Origin: Bog-473 sp052140165
GTDB lineage: Bacteria > Actinomycetota > Acidimicrobiia > Acidimicrobiales > RAAP-2
Length of the DNA: 64,000 bases
NCBI GenBank assembly: GCA_052140165.1
Contig: JBKQUM010000117.1
Span: 20,312-84,311 of the forward strand
Direction of reading: 5' to 3'
Part shown: in pieces, positions 24,929-34,263 of the stretch
Layout of the letters: every line of letters starts with the position of its first letter
How positions within the stretch are numbered: the stretch's first letter is position 1
Notes under the pieces: generated by a model
What the model was told of the DNA's origin: nothing
Databases searched by the model: none
The model's input: only the letters and a program-made list of their open reading frames with translations
Made by a program: the position numbers and the translations under genes

Positions 24929-25447
24929 ATGGCGCCGGCCCGCTTCACCTTCGATTCGGTGCGCTCGTGCGTCTGGGTGAGCGGTCGCTCCAGCTTGCAT
25001 CCGATCAACACCGAGACGCGCGGCATCACCGGCTGGTTCGAAACCTCGGTGCGCAGCGACGGCAGCCTCGATCTCGATCTCCCGGTGACCGGCGAGCTCG
25101 AGCTCGCCGTGGAGAGGCTCACCTCGGGCAACCAGCTCTACGACCATGAGCTACGCCGGCGCATGGACGCCCGGCGCTACCCGACCATTGCCGGCCGCGT
25201 CACCAAGATCACGGCGGGTGGTACGCACCCCCACTACGTCGTGACCGGAGACATCGCCTTTCACGGGAAGACACGCACCTTCGAGCACGAGATGCACATC
25301 GAGGTCGAGGAAGAGGCCGTCTCGTTGATCGGTGACTACGTGTTCGACATCCGCGAGTTCGGCATGAAGCCTCCCAGCATGCTCATGATCCGCGTCTATC
25401 CCGAGATCAGCGTCCGGGTCGAACTGCACGGCACGCGCGACTCGTAG
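24929..25447 (+). CDS. YceI-family lipid-binding protein
   Basis: 172 aa. The sequence follows the YceI lipocalin-like pattern: FTFDSVRSCVWVSGRSSLHPIN at the start, a central RRMDARRYPTIAGRVTKI and ITGDIAFHGKTRTF-like strand, and a C-terminal FDIREFGMKPPSMLMIRVYPEISVRVEL. No signal peptide is present, so it is probably cytoplasmic. YceI proteins bind polyisoprenoids or amphiphiles. It lies 7 bp after the enoyl-CoA hydratase gene, closing the cluster. Confidence 0.85.
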   Translation: MAPARFTFDSVRSCVWVSGRSSLHPINTETRGITGWFETSVRSDGSLDLDLPVTGELELAVERLTSGNQLYDHELRRRMDARRYPTIAGRVTKITAGGTHPHYVVTGDIAFHGKTRTFEHEMHIEVEEEAVSLIGDYVFDIREFGMKPPSMLMIRVYPEISVRVELHGTRDS

Positions 25448-25575
25448 GGGCGCGTGCACCGCGCCGCATTCCCGCGGACACTGTCGCACGGAGTTTACGG
25501 CCGTTGCGGTTGGGCATCGCCGGAACATCCGCGCACCCGACTGCGAGCAATTCGGAACGAGGGAGGGAGAACATC

Positions 25576-25791
25576 TTGGGAGTGATACTCCTCGTACCCT
25601 CTGGCGCTGCTGCTCGGGGGACTCGGGTTTGGGCGCACATCCTCTGGATGATCGCCGCGATCGTCTTCGTCTTCTGGCTGGTCGGCTTCGCCCTCGGACG
25701 CGGGCACACCCAGGCAGCCCGGGCTGGTACCGCTGGTAGCCGTCTCCGGGTAGAACGGGGAGGCACGAACCGATACCCGAGCAAGGGGTGA
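25576..25791 (+). CDS. Small single-helix membrane protein
   Basis: 71 aa from a TTG preceded by GGGAGGGAG at 6 bp; longer starts are possible. It has one hydrophobic helix at about 23-42 (WMIAAIVFVFWLVGFALG) and a basic C-terminus. It resembles the short hydrophobic proteins often found beside stress genes but cannot be assigned to a family. It lies 20 bp before the catalase gene on the same strand, so it may be co-expressed. Confidence 0.5.
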   Translation: MGVILLVPSGAAARGTRVWAHILWMIAAIVFVFWLVGFALGRGHTQAARAGTAGSRLRVERGGTNRYPSKG

Positions 25792-25811
25792 TGTGAGCAA
25801 GAGGTGATGTG

Positions 25812-27266
25812 ATGGCCGAGACGACCGCCAAGCCGACGACAACCGACGCCGGGATCCCGGTGGCGAGCGACGAGCACTCGCTGACCGTGGGACCCGACGG
25901 GCCGGTCCTGCTCCAGGACCACTACCTGATTGAGCAGATGGCGAACTTCAACCGGGAGCGGATCCCGGAGCGCCAGCCCCACGCCAAGGGAGGTGGCGCC
26001 TTCGGGCACTTCGAGGTCCTGGCCGACGTCGGCCAGTACACCAAGGCCGCGGTGTTCCAACCCGGCACGACGACCGATACGCTCATCCGCTTCTCGACGG
26101 TGGCCGGTGAACGTGGGAGCCCCGACACCTGGCGCGACCCGCGGGGCTTCGCATTGAAGTTCTACACGTCCGAGGGCAACTACGACATGGTCAGGAACAA
26201 CACCCCGGTGTTCTTCCTGCGCGATCCGATGAAGTTCCAGCACTTCATCCGCTCGCAGAAGCGGCGCGCCGACTCGGATCTGCGCGACAACGACATGCAG
26301 TGGGACTTCTGGACCCTCTCGCCCGAGTCGGCACACCAGGTGACCATCCTCATGGGCGACCGCGGCATCCCCAAGTCGTGGCGTCATATGAACGGCTACT
26401 CCAGCCACACCTACCTGTGGGTCAACGCCAAGGCCGAGCGCTACTGGGTCAAGTACCACTTCAAGACGGACCAGGGCATTGAGTTCCTGACCCAGGCCGA
26501 CGGCGACCGGCTCGCCGGCGAGGACGGCGACTACCACCGCCGCGACCTGTTCGACGCGATCGGGCGCGGCGACTACCCGACCTGGACGTTGCGCGTGCAG
26601 CTCATGCCCTTCGAGGAGGCCAGGTCCTACCGGTTCAACCCCTTCGACCTCACCAAGGTCTGGCCGCACGGGGACTACCCGCTGCACGAGGTGGGCCGGC
26701 TCACGCTGGACCGCAATCCCAGCGACTTCCACACCGAGATTGAGCAGGCCGCCTTCGAGCCGAACAACCTCGTGCCGGGCATCGGGGTGAGCCCCGACAA
26801 GATGCTGCTCGCCCGGGTCTTCTCCTACGCCGACGCCCACCGGGCCCGCATGGGAGTGAACTACAAGCAGATCCCGGTCAACGCGCCCAAGGCACCCGTG
26901 CACAGCTACAGCAAGGACGGCGCGATGCGGGTCCATCCGGTCGCTGACCCCGTCTACGCACCCAACTCGAAGGGTGGCCCGGCGGCCGACCCCCAGCGGT
27001 ACCCCTACGTGGAGCGATGGGCGGCCGACGGCGAGTTCACCCATGCCGCCTACACCCTTCGCCGCGACGATGACGACTGGGGCCAGGCCGGCACCCTGGT
27101 GCGCGACGTCATGGACGACGCACAGCGAGACCGCCTGATCTCCAACGTGGTGGGGCACCTCAGCAAGGGCGTGTCCGATCCGGTCCTCGAGCGCGCGATC
27201 GGGTACTGGCGCAACATCGACAAGGAGACCGGCGACCGGATCGCCGAAGGCCTGAAGGGCTCCTGA
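25812..27266 (+). CDS. Monofunctional heme catalase (small-subunit type)
   Basis: 484 aa, the length of clade 3 small-subunit catalases; the ATG follows AGAGGTGAT. It disproportionates hydrogen peroxide. Catalytic His57 lies in ERQPHAKGGGAFGHFEV, Asn130 in RNNTPVFFLRDP, and the proximal heme ligand Tyr339 in RVFSYADAHRARMG with Arg335. The conserved NADPH/heme-fold block RFSTVAGERGSPDTWRDPRGFALKFYT is intact. No flavodoxin-like C-terminal extension. Converges on the DyP peroxidase gene, a second peroxide-handling enzyme. Confidence 0.97.
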   Translation: MAETTAKPTTTDAGIPVASDEHSLTVGPDGPVLLQDHYLIEQMANFNRERIPERQPHAKGGGAFGHFEVLADVGQYTKAAVFQPGTTTDTLIRFSTVAGERGSPDTWRDPRGFALKFYTSEGNYDMVRNNTPVFFLRDPMKFQHFIRSQKRRADSDLRDNDMQWDFWTLSPESAHQVTILMGDRGIPKSWRHMNGYSSHTYLWVNAKAERYWVKYHFKTDQGIEFLTQADGDRLAGEDGDYHRRDLFDAIGRGDYPTWTLRVQLMPFEEARSYRFNPFDLTKVWPHGDYPLHEVGRLTLDRNPSDFHTEIEQAAFEPNNLVPGIGVSPDKMLLARVFSYADAHRARMGVNYKQIPVNAPKAPVHSYSKDGAMRVHPVADPVYAPNSKGGPAADPQRYPYVERWAADGEFTHAAYTLRRDDDDWGQAGTLVRDVMDDAQRDRLISNVVGHLSKGVSDPVLERAIGYWRNIDKETGDRIAEGLKGS

Positions 27267-27336
27267 GGACCGAGCCCCGCTGGCGGGCATGGCACCGTCG
27301 GCGGTGGGCTTCGATCGACGACCCGGTGGGTCTCGT

Positions 27337-28425
27337 TCAGGCGGGCTCGCCCCTCAAGGCGCCGATCCCGAGCGTACCGTCGCCTGCGGTATCCCAGACG
27401 ACTTCTTGCGCGCCCGCCGGCTCCCCTCCCCCGGAGGTGGTCGCGCCATCGGCGTCGCCCGGCAACGGAGGAGGGTCGTCGAGGAAGTCGGCGGTGGGCA
27501 CGAAGAAGAGGGAGCCGGTCACCGCGGTGGAGAAGTCGAGGATCCGGTCGTAGTTGCCGGGCGGGTCACCGAGGAACATGTGCTGGAGCATGAGCTCGGT
27601 GACTGCGGGGGTCGCGGCGTAGCCGATGAAGTACGTCCCGAACTCCCCGGCGCCCAGCGACCCGAAGGGCATGTTCTCCCGCAGGATCTGGCGCTGGGTG
27701 CCATCGGGCTCGACGATGGTGTTCAGCGCCACGTGCGAGTTGGACGGCTTGACGTCGTCGTCCATCTCGACGTTGGAGAGCTTCGCCCGCCCGATCACGC
27801 GCTCCTGCTCCTCGACCGTGAGGGAGTCCCAGGCGGCCATGTCGTGCAGGTACTTCTGGACGATGAGGTAGCTGCCGCCGGCGAACGGCGGATCCTCGGC
27901 CCCGATGGTCACCGCCACCTCGGCTGCCTGGCCGGTCGGATTCTCGGTCCCGTCGACGAAGCCGAGCAGGTCCCGCTCGTCGAAGTACTTGAACCCGTGG
28001 ACCTCGTCGACCACCGCCGCGGCCCCGGCCAGCCGGCCGACGACCAGGGAGGCCAGCTCCCAGCACAGGTCCATCGTTGCCGCCCGGATGTGGAACAGGA
28101 GATCCCCCGGGGTGGCCACTGCCTGATGCCGACCGCCGTCGAGCGCCCGCATCGGGTGGAGCTCGGCCGGCCGAGGTCCGGTGAAGAGACGATCCCACGC
28201 CGACGATCCCACCCCCGCCACCACGGCCAGCCCACCGTCAGGTGAACGGAAGCCGACCGTCCGGGCCAGTCCGGAAAGGTCGGCGAGCAGGTCTTGGACC
28301 GCCGACTCGCCGCCGCCCTCAATCGTCAGGACGAGGATGACGGCGCTGGCGGTGAGCGGGGTCAGCACCGGCTGCGCGACCGGGGGCCCGGCGACGGCCA
28401 CGGGGCTCTGTGAGACGTTTGCCAT
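27337..28425 (-). CDS. DyP-type heme peroxidase with encapsulin-loading C-terminus
   Basis: 362 aa. Dye-decolorising peroxidase hallmarks: GFVDGTENP (155-163, catalytic Asp158), proximal His231 in NSHVALNT, distal Arg249 in ILRENMPFG, and the C-terminal GNYDRILDFSTAVTGSLFFVPT. The length and motifs fit the class B (bacterial, intracellular) group. After a flexible Gly-rich linker the protein ends DGTLGIGALRGEPA; this matches the LGIGSLK/R-type peptide that docks DyP cargo inside encapsulin shells. No encapsulin gene is in the window. The same open frame continues upstream through the next gene's antisense or shifted sequence, but the internal ATG with a normal DyP N-terminus is the real start. 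Confidence 0.94.
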   Translation of the reverse strand: MANVSQSPVAVAGPPVAQPVLTPLTASAVILVLTIEGGGESAVQDLLADLSGLARTVGFRSPDGGLAVVAGVGSSAWDRLFTGPRPAELHPMRALDGGRHQAVATPGDLLFHIRAATMDLCWELASLVVGRLAGAAAVVDEVHGFKYFDERDLLGFVDGTENPTGQAAEVAVTIGAEDPPFAGGSYLIVQKYLHDMAAWDSLTVEEQERVIGRAKLSNVEMDDDVKPSNSHVALNTIVEPDGTQRQILRENMPFGSLGAGEFGTYFIGYAATPAVTELMLQHMFLGDPPGNYDRILDFSTAVTGSLFFVPTADFLDDPPPLPGDADGATTSGGGEPAGAQEVVWDTAGDGTLGIGALRGEPA

Positions 28426-28589
28426 CGACGTTCTTCTCCATCTCCTCGCCGGTGTGCTCGGAGCCGACGGCGCCGTCGCAGTCCGGGTTCCCTTTCCCGA
28501 CGAGCGTAGCGGTGGGGCTCTTCGGCTACTCCGCCTGCTGCTCCCCGTCTCCACTCTGACGCTCCCGGCGACCCCGCAGGCCGAGTTTG

Positions 28590-30170
28590 CTACTGGTTCG
28601 GCTCGACGCTCGGCGGTGTGGCGGTACAACCGACGCACGGCCCCTGGCCCTGGAACCAGGTGGGGATGGAGGGTGAGTCGGTCGGCGGATTGGTCGGCAA
28701 CAGGACCGGTGCGCGCGGAGCCTGGTCGAAGTCGAAGTCGTTGGCCATGTTGCCCAGGATCTTCTCGTCCTCTCGCACGTCGGGTCGGGGATCCGGGCGC
28801 CCATCGGTCTCGGGGTTCAGCCTGGCTCCGCCGAGGAAGTCGTCCTCGATGAACTTCAGATAGGCGTCGCTGCTCAACGTCTGGTGGTCGATGTAGCCCG
28901 CCTTGGCGTAGGGCGAGATCACCATGGCCGGCACGCGCAGGCCGTACCCGTTCTGGTCGACGGGGGGCGGCACGACGTGGTCGTAGAAGCCACCCCAGTC
29001 GTCCCACTGCAAGAAGATGGCGGTCGAGTCCCAGTCGGGGCTCTTCATGGCCGCGTTGATCACCGCGGTGACGTAGGCCTGGCCCTGATGGACGCTCGCC
29101 GGCGGGTGCTCGCTGTCGGCCTGGGACGGCGTGACCCACATGACCGAGGGCAGCGTCCCCTTCTTGGCCTCGGCGAAGTAGTTGTTCAGCGGCTGGATGT
29201 TGCGGATCTGGTGGTCCCTCTGGACGTCCTCGAAGACGGGCAGAGGGTTCCAGATGCCGGGAGTGAGGTAGCTCTGCGCCACAGGAGGGCACGCCACGGC
29301 CGAGTCGTTGTCGCAGTCGGGTTGATCCCCGGTTTGCACGTAATAGGCCCACGAGACGTGCTTGTTGAAGAGGAGCCATGTGATGTCCGTCCAAGCGTCG
29401 GTGATGTCCGCTGTGCCGGTGTCGAGGGCCTGGTCCACGTACCGCTGCATCTGCGCCGGCGTGTAGGGGCCCTGGATCTCGTTGACACAGCTGTTCGGGT
29501 TCGGGTCCGAGCACTTGGCCGACCAGCCCGACACGAGGTAGAGGTGATCGGGCAGCGACCACGAGGCGACCGGCTCGAACATGTGGTCGTCGAGCGTGAA
29601 GTCCTCGGCGTAGGTCCAGTAGTTCGGGATCTCCGCCGACGTGTGGTAGCCCATCACGTCGGGCGTCGCCGCATTGGAGCAGGCGGGGTTGTCGAGGTTC
29701 GCACCGCAGCCTTTCTTGGCCCCCGATGCCGAGGCGATGAAGCCGTCCATCTTCCCGCCGTCGACATCGCGCTTGGCGTTCGCTGCGCCGTGAGGCCCGC
29801 CCCCGTTGACATCGGCCGTGTCGTGGTAGGGCTTCTGGCACCCTCCGCTCGGTACGGGCACGCAGACCGTCGGCTGACCGTCGCTCACGGGTATGCCGTC
29901 AGCGCCCGGATACGTGCCGAAATAGCTGTCGAAGGACCGGTTCTCCTGCTCGATGACGATGACGTGCTTGATCTTGTGGATCCCGCTCGCCACGGTGTAG
30001 TGACCCGTGGGGCCACCGGGTACAACTTCGGGCTTTGGCGGCGGCGAACTGCTGCAGGCGGCGAGCACGACGGACAGCATCGCCACGCCGAGGGCGCCGG
30101 CCACGCCGGGGACGAGAGCCGAGCACCGGCGGACCAGCCCGCCTCGGTGCGAGTGTGGGGTCGAGCTCAT
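28590..30170 (-). CDS. Secreted phosphoesterase lipoprotein (phospholipase C/acid phosphatase AcpA family)
   Basis: 526 aa. An N-terminal signal sequence ends in the lipobox LAAC (36-39), so it should be a lipoprotein. The family signature HVIVIEQENRSFDSYFGTYPGADG is at 69-92, with Glu and Asn residues that bind metal and phosphate. Further conserved blocks are EHPPASVHQGQAY and QWDDWGGFYDHVVPP. Members hydrolyse phospholipids or phosphomonoesters outside the cell and in Actinobacteria are often phosphate-responsive. It lies 164 bp before the DyP gene on the same strand. Confidence 0.93.
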   Translation of the reverse strand: MSSTPHSHRGGLVRRCSALVPGVAGALGVAMLSVVLAACSSSPPPKPEVVPGGPTGHYTVASGIHKIKHVIVIEQENRSFDSYFGTYPGADGIPVSDGQPTVCVPVPSGGCQKPYHDTADVNGGGPHGAANAKRDVDGGKMDGFIASASGAKKGCGANLDNPACSNAATPDVMGYHTSAEIPNYWTYAEDFTLDDHMFEPVASWSLPDHLYLVSGWSAKCSDPNPNSCVNEIQGPYTPAQMQRYVDQALDTGTADITDAWTDITWLLFNKHVSWAYYVQTGDQPDCDNDSAVACPPVAQSYLTPGIWNPLPVFEDVQRDHQIRNIQPLNNYFAEAKKGTLPSVMWVTPSQADSEHPPASVHQGQAYVTAVINAAMKSPDWDSTAIFLQWDDWGGFYDHVVPPPVDQNGYGLRVPAMVISPYAKAGYIDHQTLSSDAYLKFIEDDFLGGARLNPETDGRPDPRPDVREDEKILGNMANDFDFDQAPRAPVLLPTNPPTDSPSIPTWFQGQGPCVGCTATPPSVEPNQ

Positions 30171-30207
30171 CTGAAGCCTCTTCCGCGACGCTACCCAGCC
30201 GGGCCGA

Positions 30208-31101
30208 TCATGCTTGGGGCTCGCCTCCTTCTTCCTCGAGTGCCCACGTCACGACCGTAAGGTCATGCTCCCCGAGCCCACGCTCGACGACCTCTTGCCA
30301 TTCATCGGCCAGGCAGGCCAACGCCCGGTAACGGTCGTCGGCAGCTGCCTGAAGGGCGAGGTGCACGTCCTTGAGCGCAAGCGACAGTGCGAACTGGACC
30401 GAATAATCACCCTGGCCGATTCGTTGCAGCTTGGCTGCCTGCCATGGGGACACCAGGGGGCTGCCGGCCAAAGCGTTGACGACCGTCTCCGTCTGGAGAC
30501 CCAGCCGGCGGGCCAACGCCACCGAAGTGTTCACCGCCTCGGCGGCCAAGGCGAGCCACGCATTGGCGACGAGCTTCAGTCGGGATCCCGACCCAACCGG
30601 TCCCACCCAGATCGTCCGCTGGCCCAGCGCTTCAAAAAGGGGGTCGAGACGCGGGCGGACCTCGTCTGGACCTGACGCGAAGATCGTGAGCTGACCCTGT
30701 TCTGCGGGGACCTTGCTGCCAGACACCGGGGCGTCTATGAGGGTGACGTCAGGACGCTCGGCATCCGCCAGCGCTTGGACGCGCTCGATCCCAGCGACGC
30801 CGATCGTGCTCATCTGCACCCAGATGGCGCCGGGGGCGAGTGCGGCGAGCATGCCCTGGTCCTTGGCGATCGACACGACAACGTCCGCGTCCGTCACCAT
30901 CGTGACGACAATGGTGGCGCGTCGCGCTGCATCGCCGGGTGTTTCGGCCACCTCCGCGCCAAGGTCGGCAAGGTCTTCGGTTCTCCCTGGGTCGCGGTTC
31001 CAGACGACAGTCGGGATGCCTGCACGCAACGCGCTGCTCGCCATGGCGTGTCCCATCGTGCCGATGCCCAGAAACGCAACCGGCTCCTTCGCTGGGGTCA
31101 T
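30208..31101 (-). CDS. NAD(P)-dependent beta-hydroxyacid dehydrogenase (6-PGDH/3-hydroxyisobutyrate dehydrogenase family)
   Basis: 297 aa; the start follows GAGGGGAG. N-terminal Rossmann motif FLGIGTMGHAMASSAL (GxGxMG), then the substrate-binding DAPVSGSKVPAEQGQL, and the catalytic Lys in GSRLKLVANAW, followed by an all-helical C-terminus. Substrates in this family include 3-hydroxyisobutyrate, tartronate semialdehyde and small beta-hydroxy acids or imines; the sequence does not choose. It lies 37 bp before the phospholipase gene on the same strand. Confidence 0.92.
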   Translation of the reverse strand: MTPAKEPVAFLGIGTMGHAMASSALRAGIPTVVWNRDPGRTEDLADLGAEVAETPGDAARRATIVVTMVTDADVVVSIAKDQGMLAALAPGAIWVQMSTIGVAGIERVQALADAERPDVTLIDAPVSGSKVPAEQGQLTIFASGPDEVRPRLDPLFEALGQRTIWVGPVGSGSRLKLVANAWLALAAEAVNTSVALARRLGLQTETVVNALAGSPLVSPWQAAKLQRIGQGDYSVQFALSLALKDVHLALQAAADDRYRALACLADEWQEVVERGLGEHDLTVVTWALEEEGGEPQA

Positions 31102-31372
31102 AGTTCTCCCCTCTCGATATCGCTCCGTACACGGACGATGACCAGCATCGCGCTGCACGTTCACCGACGCACCCTCCCGTCATCAGCAGGGCGGTCGGCC
31201 CATCCCGTACGCGCCGGGTGCCACCTGTCTGGCGGCACGCATTTGCCGGCCTGCCCTTCTCCACGACCCCTGCGGAACGCGGTCGTGAACGGCCCCCTGT
31301 CACGACCGGCTCCCACCTTCCGGAGCAGGCGGCAAGTCCTGCCGGGCGCGAAGTCCACCCATTGCAGAGGGG

Positions 31373-32089
31373 CTATCCGCCTTCCGAGGTTACGGCGGCG
31401 GCGGATCCTGACACCGACGGCGTGCGCAACAAGTCGGCGGCCCGCATCGCCAGTTCGGTGAGCGCTGCCACCACCTCGCCGACGATCCCTTCCGGTCGCG
31501 GCACCAGGGTCTCGCCGAAATCGCCGATTCCGCGCAGGCCCGGCGGCAGCTCGATCTGGACACCGTGCGCCGACGGAAGATTGACAGGGTTATCGGGATG
31601 AAAGCCGAGCCGCACCCGCTCGGGTGCGACGTGGTAGCCGGCGAAGCGCTCGTGGAGCAGTTCGCGCGCCGCATCGAGGAGCGGCGCGTGCAGCCCTCCC
31701 ACGATGATCCCTCGCAACGGCCCGGTCTGCTTGCCCAAGACTGCGGGCCCGTACGGCTCGACGACGAGGCCGCGATCGTGATCGAACCAGAGGGCGAAGC
31801 CGTCGCGTCCGAACCCGTGCACTGAGATGGCCACGTCCACGTGCTCCAAGAAAGCCCGTAACCGCGCCGAATGGCCGGGATCGTGCAGCCGTGAGGTGAG
31901 ATGGACCCGCAGCCCCGAAGGGTGGACGATGGCGTAGTAGGACGCACCGGCCTGCTGGGCGGCCCGCCTGGCGATCTGCTCGGTGCCCCGGTCCTGCGAT
32001 CCGCCGTGCAGGGCCATGAAACCGACGTTGGAGCGCAGGATGCACTCCTCTCTGATCCCGGGCATCGTCAGCAGTTCGGCCAGGTCCAT
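31373..32089 (-). CDS. Poly-gamma-glutamate hydrolase-family protein
   Basis: 238 aa. It matches the phage-type PGA hydrolase family: ALHGGSQDRGTEQIARRAA (zinc-binding His-Gly-Gly and Glu), LRVHLTSRLHDP, DVAISVHGFGRDG, VGGLHAPLLDAARELL, and a C-terminal GVQIELPPGLRG. These zinc hydrolases cut gamma-glutamyl bonds. The same frame continues upstream without a stop into a metallo-beta-lactamase-fold remnant, making an apparent 398-residue fusion. The start at Met 32087-32089 is preferred because family homology begins there and a GAGGAG lies directly upstream. Confidence 0.82.
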   Translation of the reverse strand: MDLAELLTMPGIREECILRSNVGFMALHGGSQDRGTEQIARRAAQQAGASYYAIVHPSGLRVHLTSRLHDPGHSARLRAFLEHVDVAISVHGFGRDGFALWFDHDRGLVVEPYGPAVLGKQTGPLRGIIVGGLHAPLLDAARELLHERFAGYHVAPERVRLGFHPDNPVNLPSAHGVQIELPPGLRGIGDFGETLVPRPEGIVGEVVAALTELAMRAADLLRTPSVSGSAAAVTSEGG

Positions 32090-32569
32090 CTCCTCAGGTT
32101 TGCACGCGGCCCGGAGACTGGTGGGACGACTCGGGGAAGTGGCCGTCGACGTCGAGCGTCGTGACGGCGTTTGTGTGACCGGAAGGATCATGAACGTTGT
32201 GCTCCAGGTGAACTCTCCGATATCGGCCGCCGCAAGCACTCCGGAGTACTTCTTGGTCACAGGAGCGGTCGCCGGGTCAGTCACTGCGTCGAGATAGCCC
32301 TTCACGGCTGCCCAGACGTTCTGCCCGTACTTCGCCGAGTACGGGATCGGGTCCACTGTCGAGAGCGCTCCTTGCGCGCTTTCGGCGATGTCAGCGATGT
32401 ACGCCTGGTGAAGTTCGATGTCCTCTCGTTTCCCAAGCCTTCCCAGGTGTCCACCGATGTACGTCTTCCACGGATACGTGAGCGCCGTGGCCGGTGCGTC
32501 GATGTATCCAGGAATGTCCTCGCTGAGATTGCCGATCGTTGAGACGCTGCCAACCCCGACTTCCTTCAC
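32090..32569 (-). pseudogene. C-terminal remnant of a metallo-beta-lactamase-fold hydrolase
   Basis: The translated frame (STIGNLSEDIPGYIDA, TYIGGHLGRLGKREDIELHQAYI) resembles the C-terminal half of MBL-fold hydrolases, including the last His of the fold (GGHL). The N-terminal half with the HxHxDH metal site is missing; upstream sequence belongs to the divergent acyl-CoA dehydrogenase. The end degenerates into Ser/Arg-rich translation (TPSRRSTSTATSPSRPTS), indicating a frameshift before the original stop. It is therefore a 5'-truncated, frameshifted relic accidentally in frame with the next gene. Confidence 0.65.
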
Positions 32570-32595
32570 GGCCGGGTCGGCGCGAGACTTGCTCC

Positions 32596-34263
32596 ATGAC
32601 GACCGCTTCTGCGCGCGCCGCGCTTGACGGCTGGCGCCGCGCCTTCCCCACCGACCCCTTCGCCGACGACACCGGCCTGCAGGCGATCCTGGACAGCCAT
32701 CTCACCGGCGGCCGGCTCGAGGCGTTGCGCGCGTCGGCCCGTGCGTTCGCCCACGATGTGGTCGCCGTCGTCGGCCCGGCCGCGAGCCGCTACGAGCAGC
32801 GAGCGCACCTGCCCGAGCTCGCCCGCTGGGACGGGCTCGGTCACCGCACCGAGGAGGTGTCGTTCGACCCGAGCTACCACGAGGCCGGCCGTGCGGTCTG
32901 GCGGTCTGGCCTCGTGGCGCTGTCGGGCGAGCCGGGCCGGGCGTACGAGCAGGCGGTCCTCCTCTACCTCCTTTCGCTCGAGGGTGAGGCCGGCCATGCT
33001 TGCCCTGCGACCTGCACGATCGGGCTCGCCCGAGCGCTCCGGCGCGTCGCGGACGACGACGTGCGTGAGCGGTTCCTCCCGGCGCTCATCGACCCCGACT
33101 ACGACGCCGCCGAGCGCGGCTCGCAGTTCCTCACCGAGGTCCAGGGCGGGAGCGATGTCGGGGCAAACGTGTGCGAGGCCGTGCCGATGGGCGACGGGCG
33201 CACGTGGCGCGTGACTGGCGAGAAGTGGTTCTGCTCGGTCGCCGACGCCGGCCAATTCTTCCTGACGGCCCGGGTGTCGGGCGGCCCGGCGGGGACACGC
33301 GGGCTCGGCAGCTTCGTCGTGCCGCGGCTCGTCGACGGCGAGCCGAACGGCTTCTCGCTGCGGCGCCTCAAGGACAAGCTCGGCACGCGTGGGTTGGCGT
33401 CCGGCGAGATCGATTTCGATGACGCGCTTGCGTGGCCCGTCGGCCCGGTCGCCGACGGCTTCAAGACCGCCGTCGGGATAGTGCTGAACACGAGCCGATG
33501 GATGACCGCCCTCGGCGACACCGGCATGATGCGCCGCGCCGTCCTCGAGGCCCGCGCCTATGCTCGCCACCGCGAGGCCTTCGGTCAGCCGATCGAGGCC
33601 TTTCCGGCCGTACGGCAGCGCATCGTCGACATGTCGACGAGTCAGATCGCAGCGCTACACCTCTGCTTCGAGCTCACCCGGCTCGAGGACTTGATCGACG
33701 GCGGCCAGGCGAGCGAGACCGACGTCCTGCTCCACCGCTTCTGTGTGAACGTCGCAAAGTACGTCGTTAGCCTGCAGGCGACCGAAGTCGTGCACTCGGC
33801 GATCGAAGTGCTCGGCGGCAACGGCGCGATCGAGGAGTTCTCGGTCCTCCCTCGCCTGTACCGCGACGCGATCGTCTACGAGTCCTGGGAAGGCGCGCAC
33901 AACGTGCTCGTCGCTCAGGTTCTCAACGACTGCCGTCGCCTGCCCATCTTGAACGTCGTAGGCGACCGCCTTGACGCGCTTGCGTCGGGAGCGGGCGAGC
34001 TCGGCACCGAGATCGCAGGGATCACGGCCCGTTCGCTTGACGACGCTCGGCGTGCCGTGGACGATCTCGAGTTCGGGGCGTGGCACTTCCGCGGCATCGT
34101 CGATCGCCTCGGCCTCGCCTACGAGGCGGCGCTCCTAGCCTCGTCCGGGGAGACCGACCTCGCAACACACCTCGTGCAACGGAACCTCGCGCTCTCGGCG
34201 ACCGACGATGTCGACACGTCGCTTCCAGAGCGCGTCGACGCGATCTGGAAGCAGCTCGCGTAG
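32596..34263 (+). CDS. Acyl-CoA dehydrogenase family protein (AidB-like)
   Basis: 555 aa, longer than typical (about 380 aa) acyl-CoA dehydrogenases and in the size range of AidB-like members. FAD-binding motifs: SQFLTEVQGGSDVGANV, TGEKWFCSVADAGQFFLTAR, LKDKLGTRGLASGEIDFDDA, and the C-terminal helical YARHREAFGQPIEAFPAVRQ and LGGNGAIEEFSVLPRLYRDAIVYESWEGAHNVL. The GGNGAIEE...YEGxHN block also matches AidB and isovaleryl-type enzymes. It oxidises an acyl-CoA or performs a related flavin reaction; the substrate is unknown. The start codon was chosen after family alignment, without a strong ribosome site. Confidence 0.9.
   Translation: MTTASARAALDGWRRAFPTDPFADDTGLQAILDSHLTGGRLEALRASARAFAHDVVAVVGPAASRYEQRAHLPELARWDGLGHRTEEVSFDPSYHEAGRAVWRSGLVALSGEPGRAYEQAVLLYLLSLEGEAGHACPATCTIGLARALRRVADDDVRERFLPALIDPDYDAAERGSQFLTEVQGGSDVGANVCEAVPMGDGRTWRVTGEKWFCSVADAGQFFLTARVSGGPAGTRGLGSFVVPRLVDGEPNGFSLRRLKDKLGTRGLASGEIDFDDALAWPVGPVADGFKTAVGIVLNTSRWMTALGDTGMMRRAVLEARAYARHREAFGQPIEAFPAVRQRIVDMSTSQIAALHLCFELTRLEDLIDGGQASETDVLLHRFCVNVAKYVVSLQATEVVHSAIEVLGGNGAIEEFSVLPRLYRDAIVYESWEGAHNVLVAQVLNDCRRLPILNVVGDRLDALASGAGELGTEIAGITARSLDDARRAVDDLEFGAWHFRGIVDRLGLAYEAALLASSGETDLATHLVQRNLALSATDDVDTSLPERVDAIWKQLA

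Noticed and set aside
25407..27290. 627-codon minus-strand frame over the catalase gene
   Set aside because: Antisense of a clear catalase; Val/Gly/Arg-rich without motifs.
27337..29841. Apparent 834-residue fusion protein containing DyP
   Set aside because: Only the last 362 residues are protein-like; the upstream part is a shifted frame of the phospholipase gene, which is intact in its own frame.
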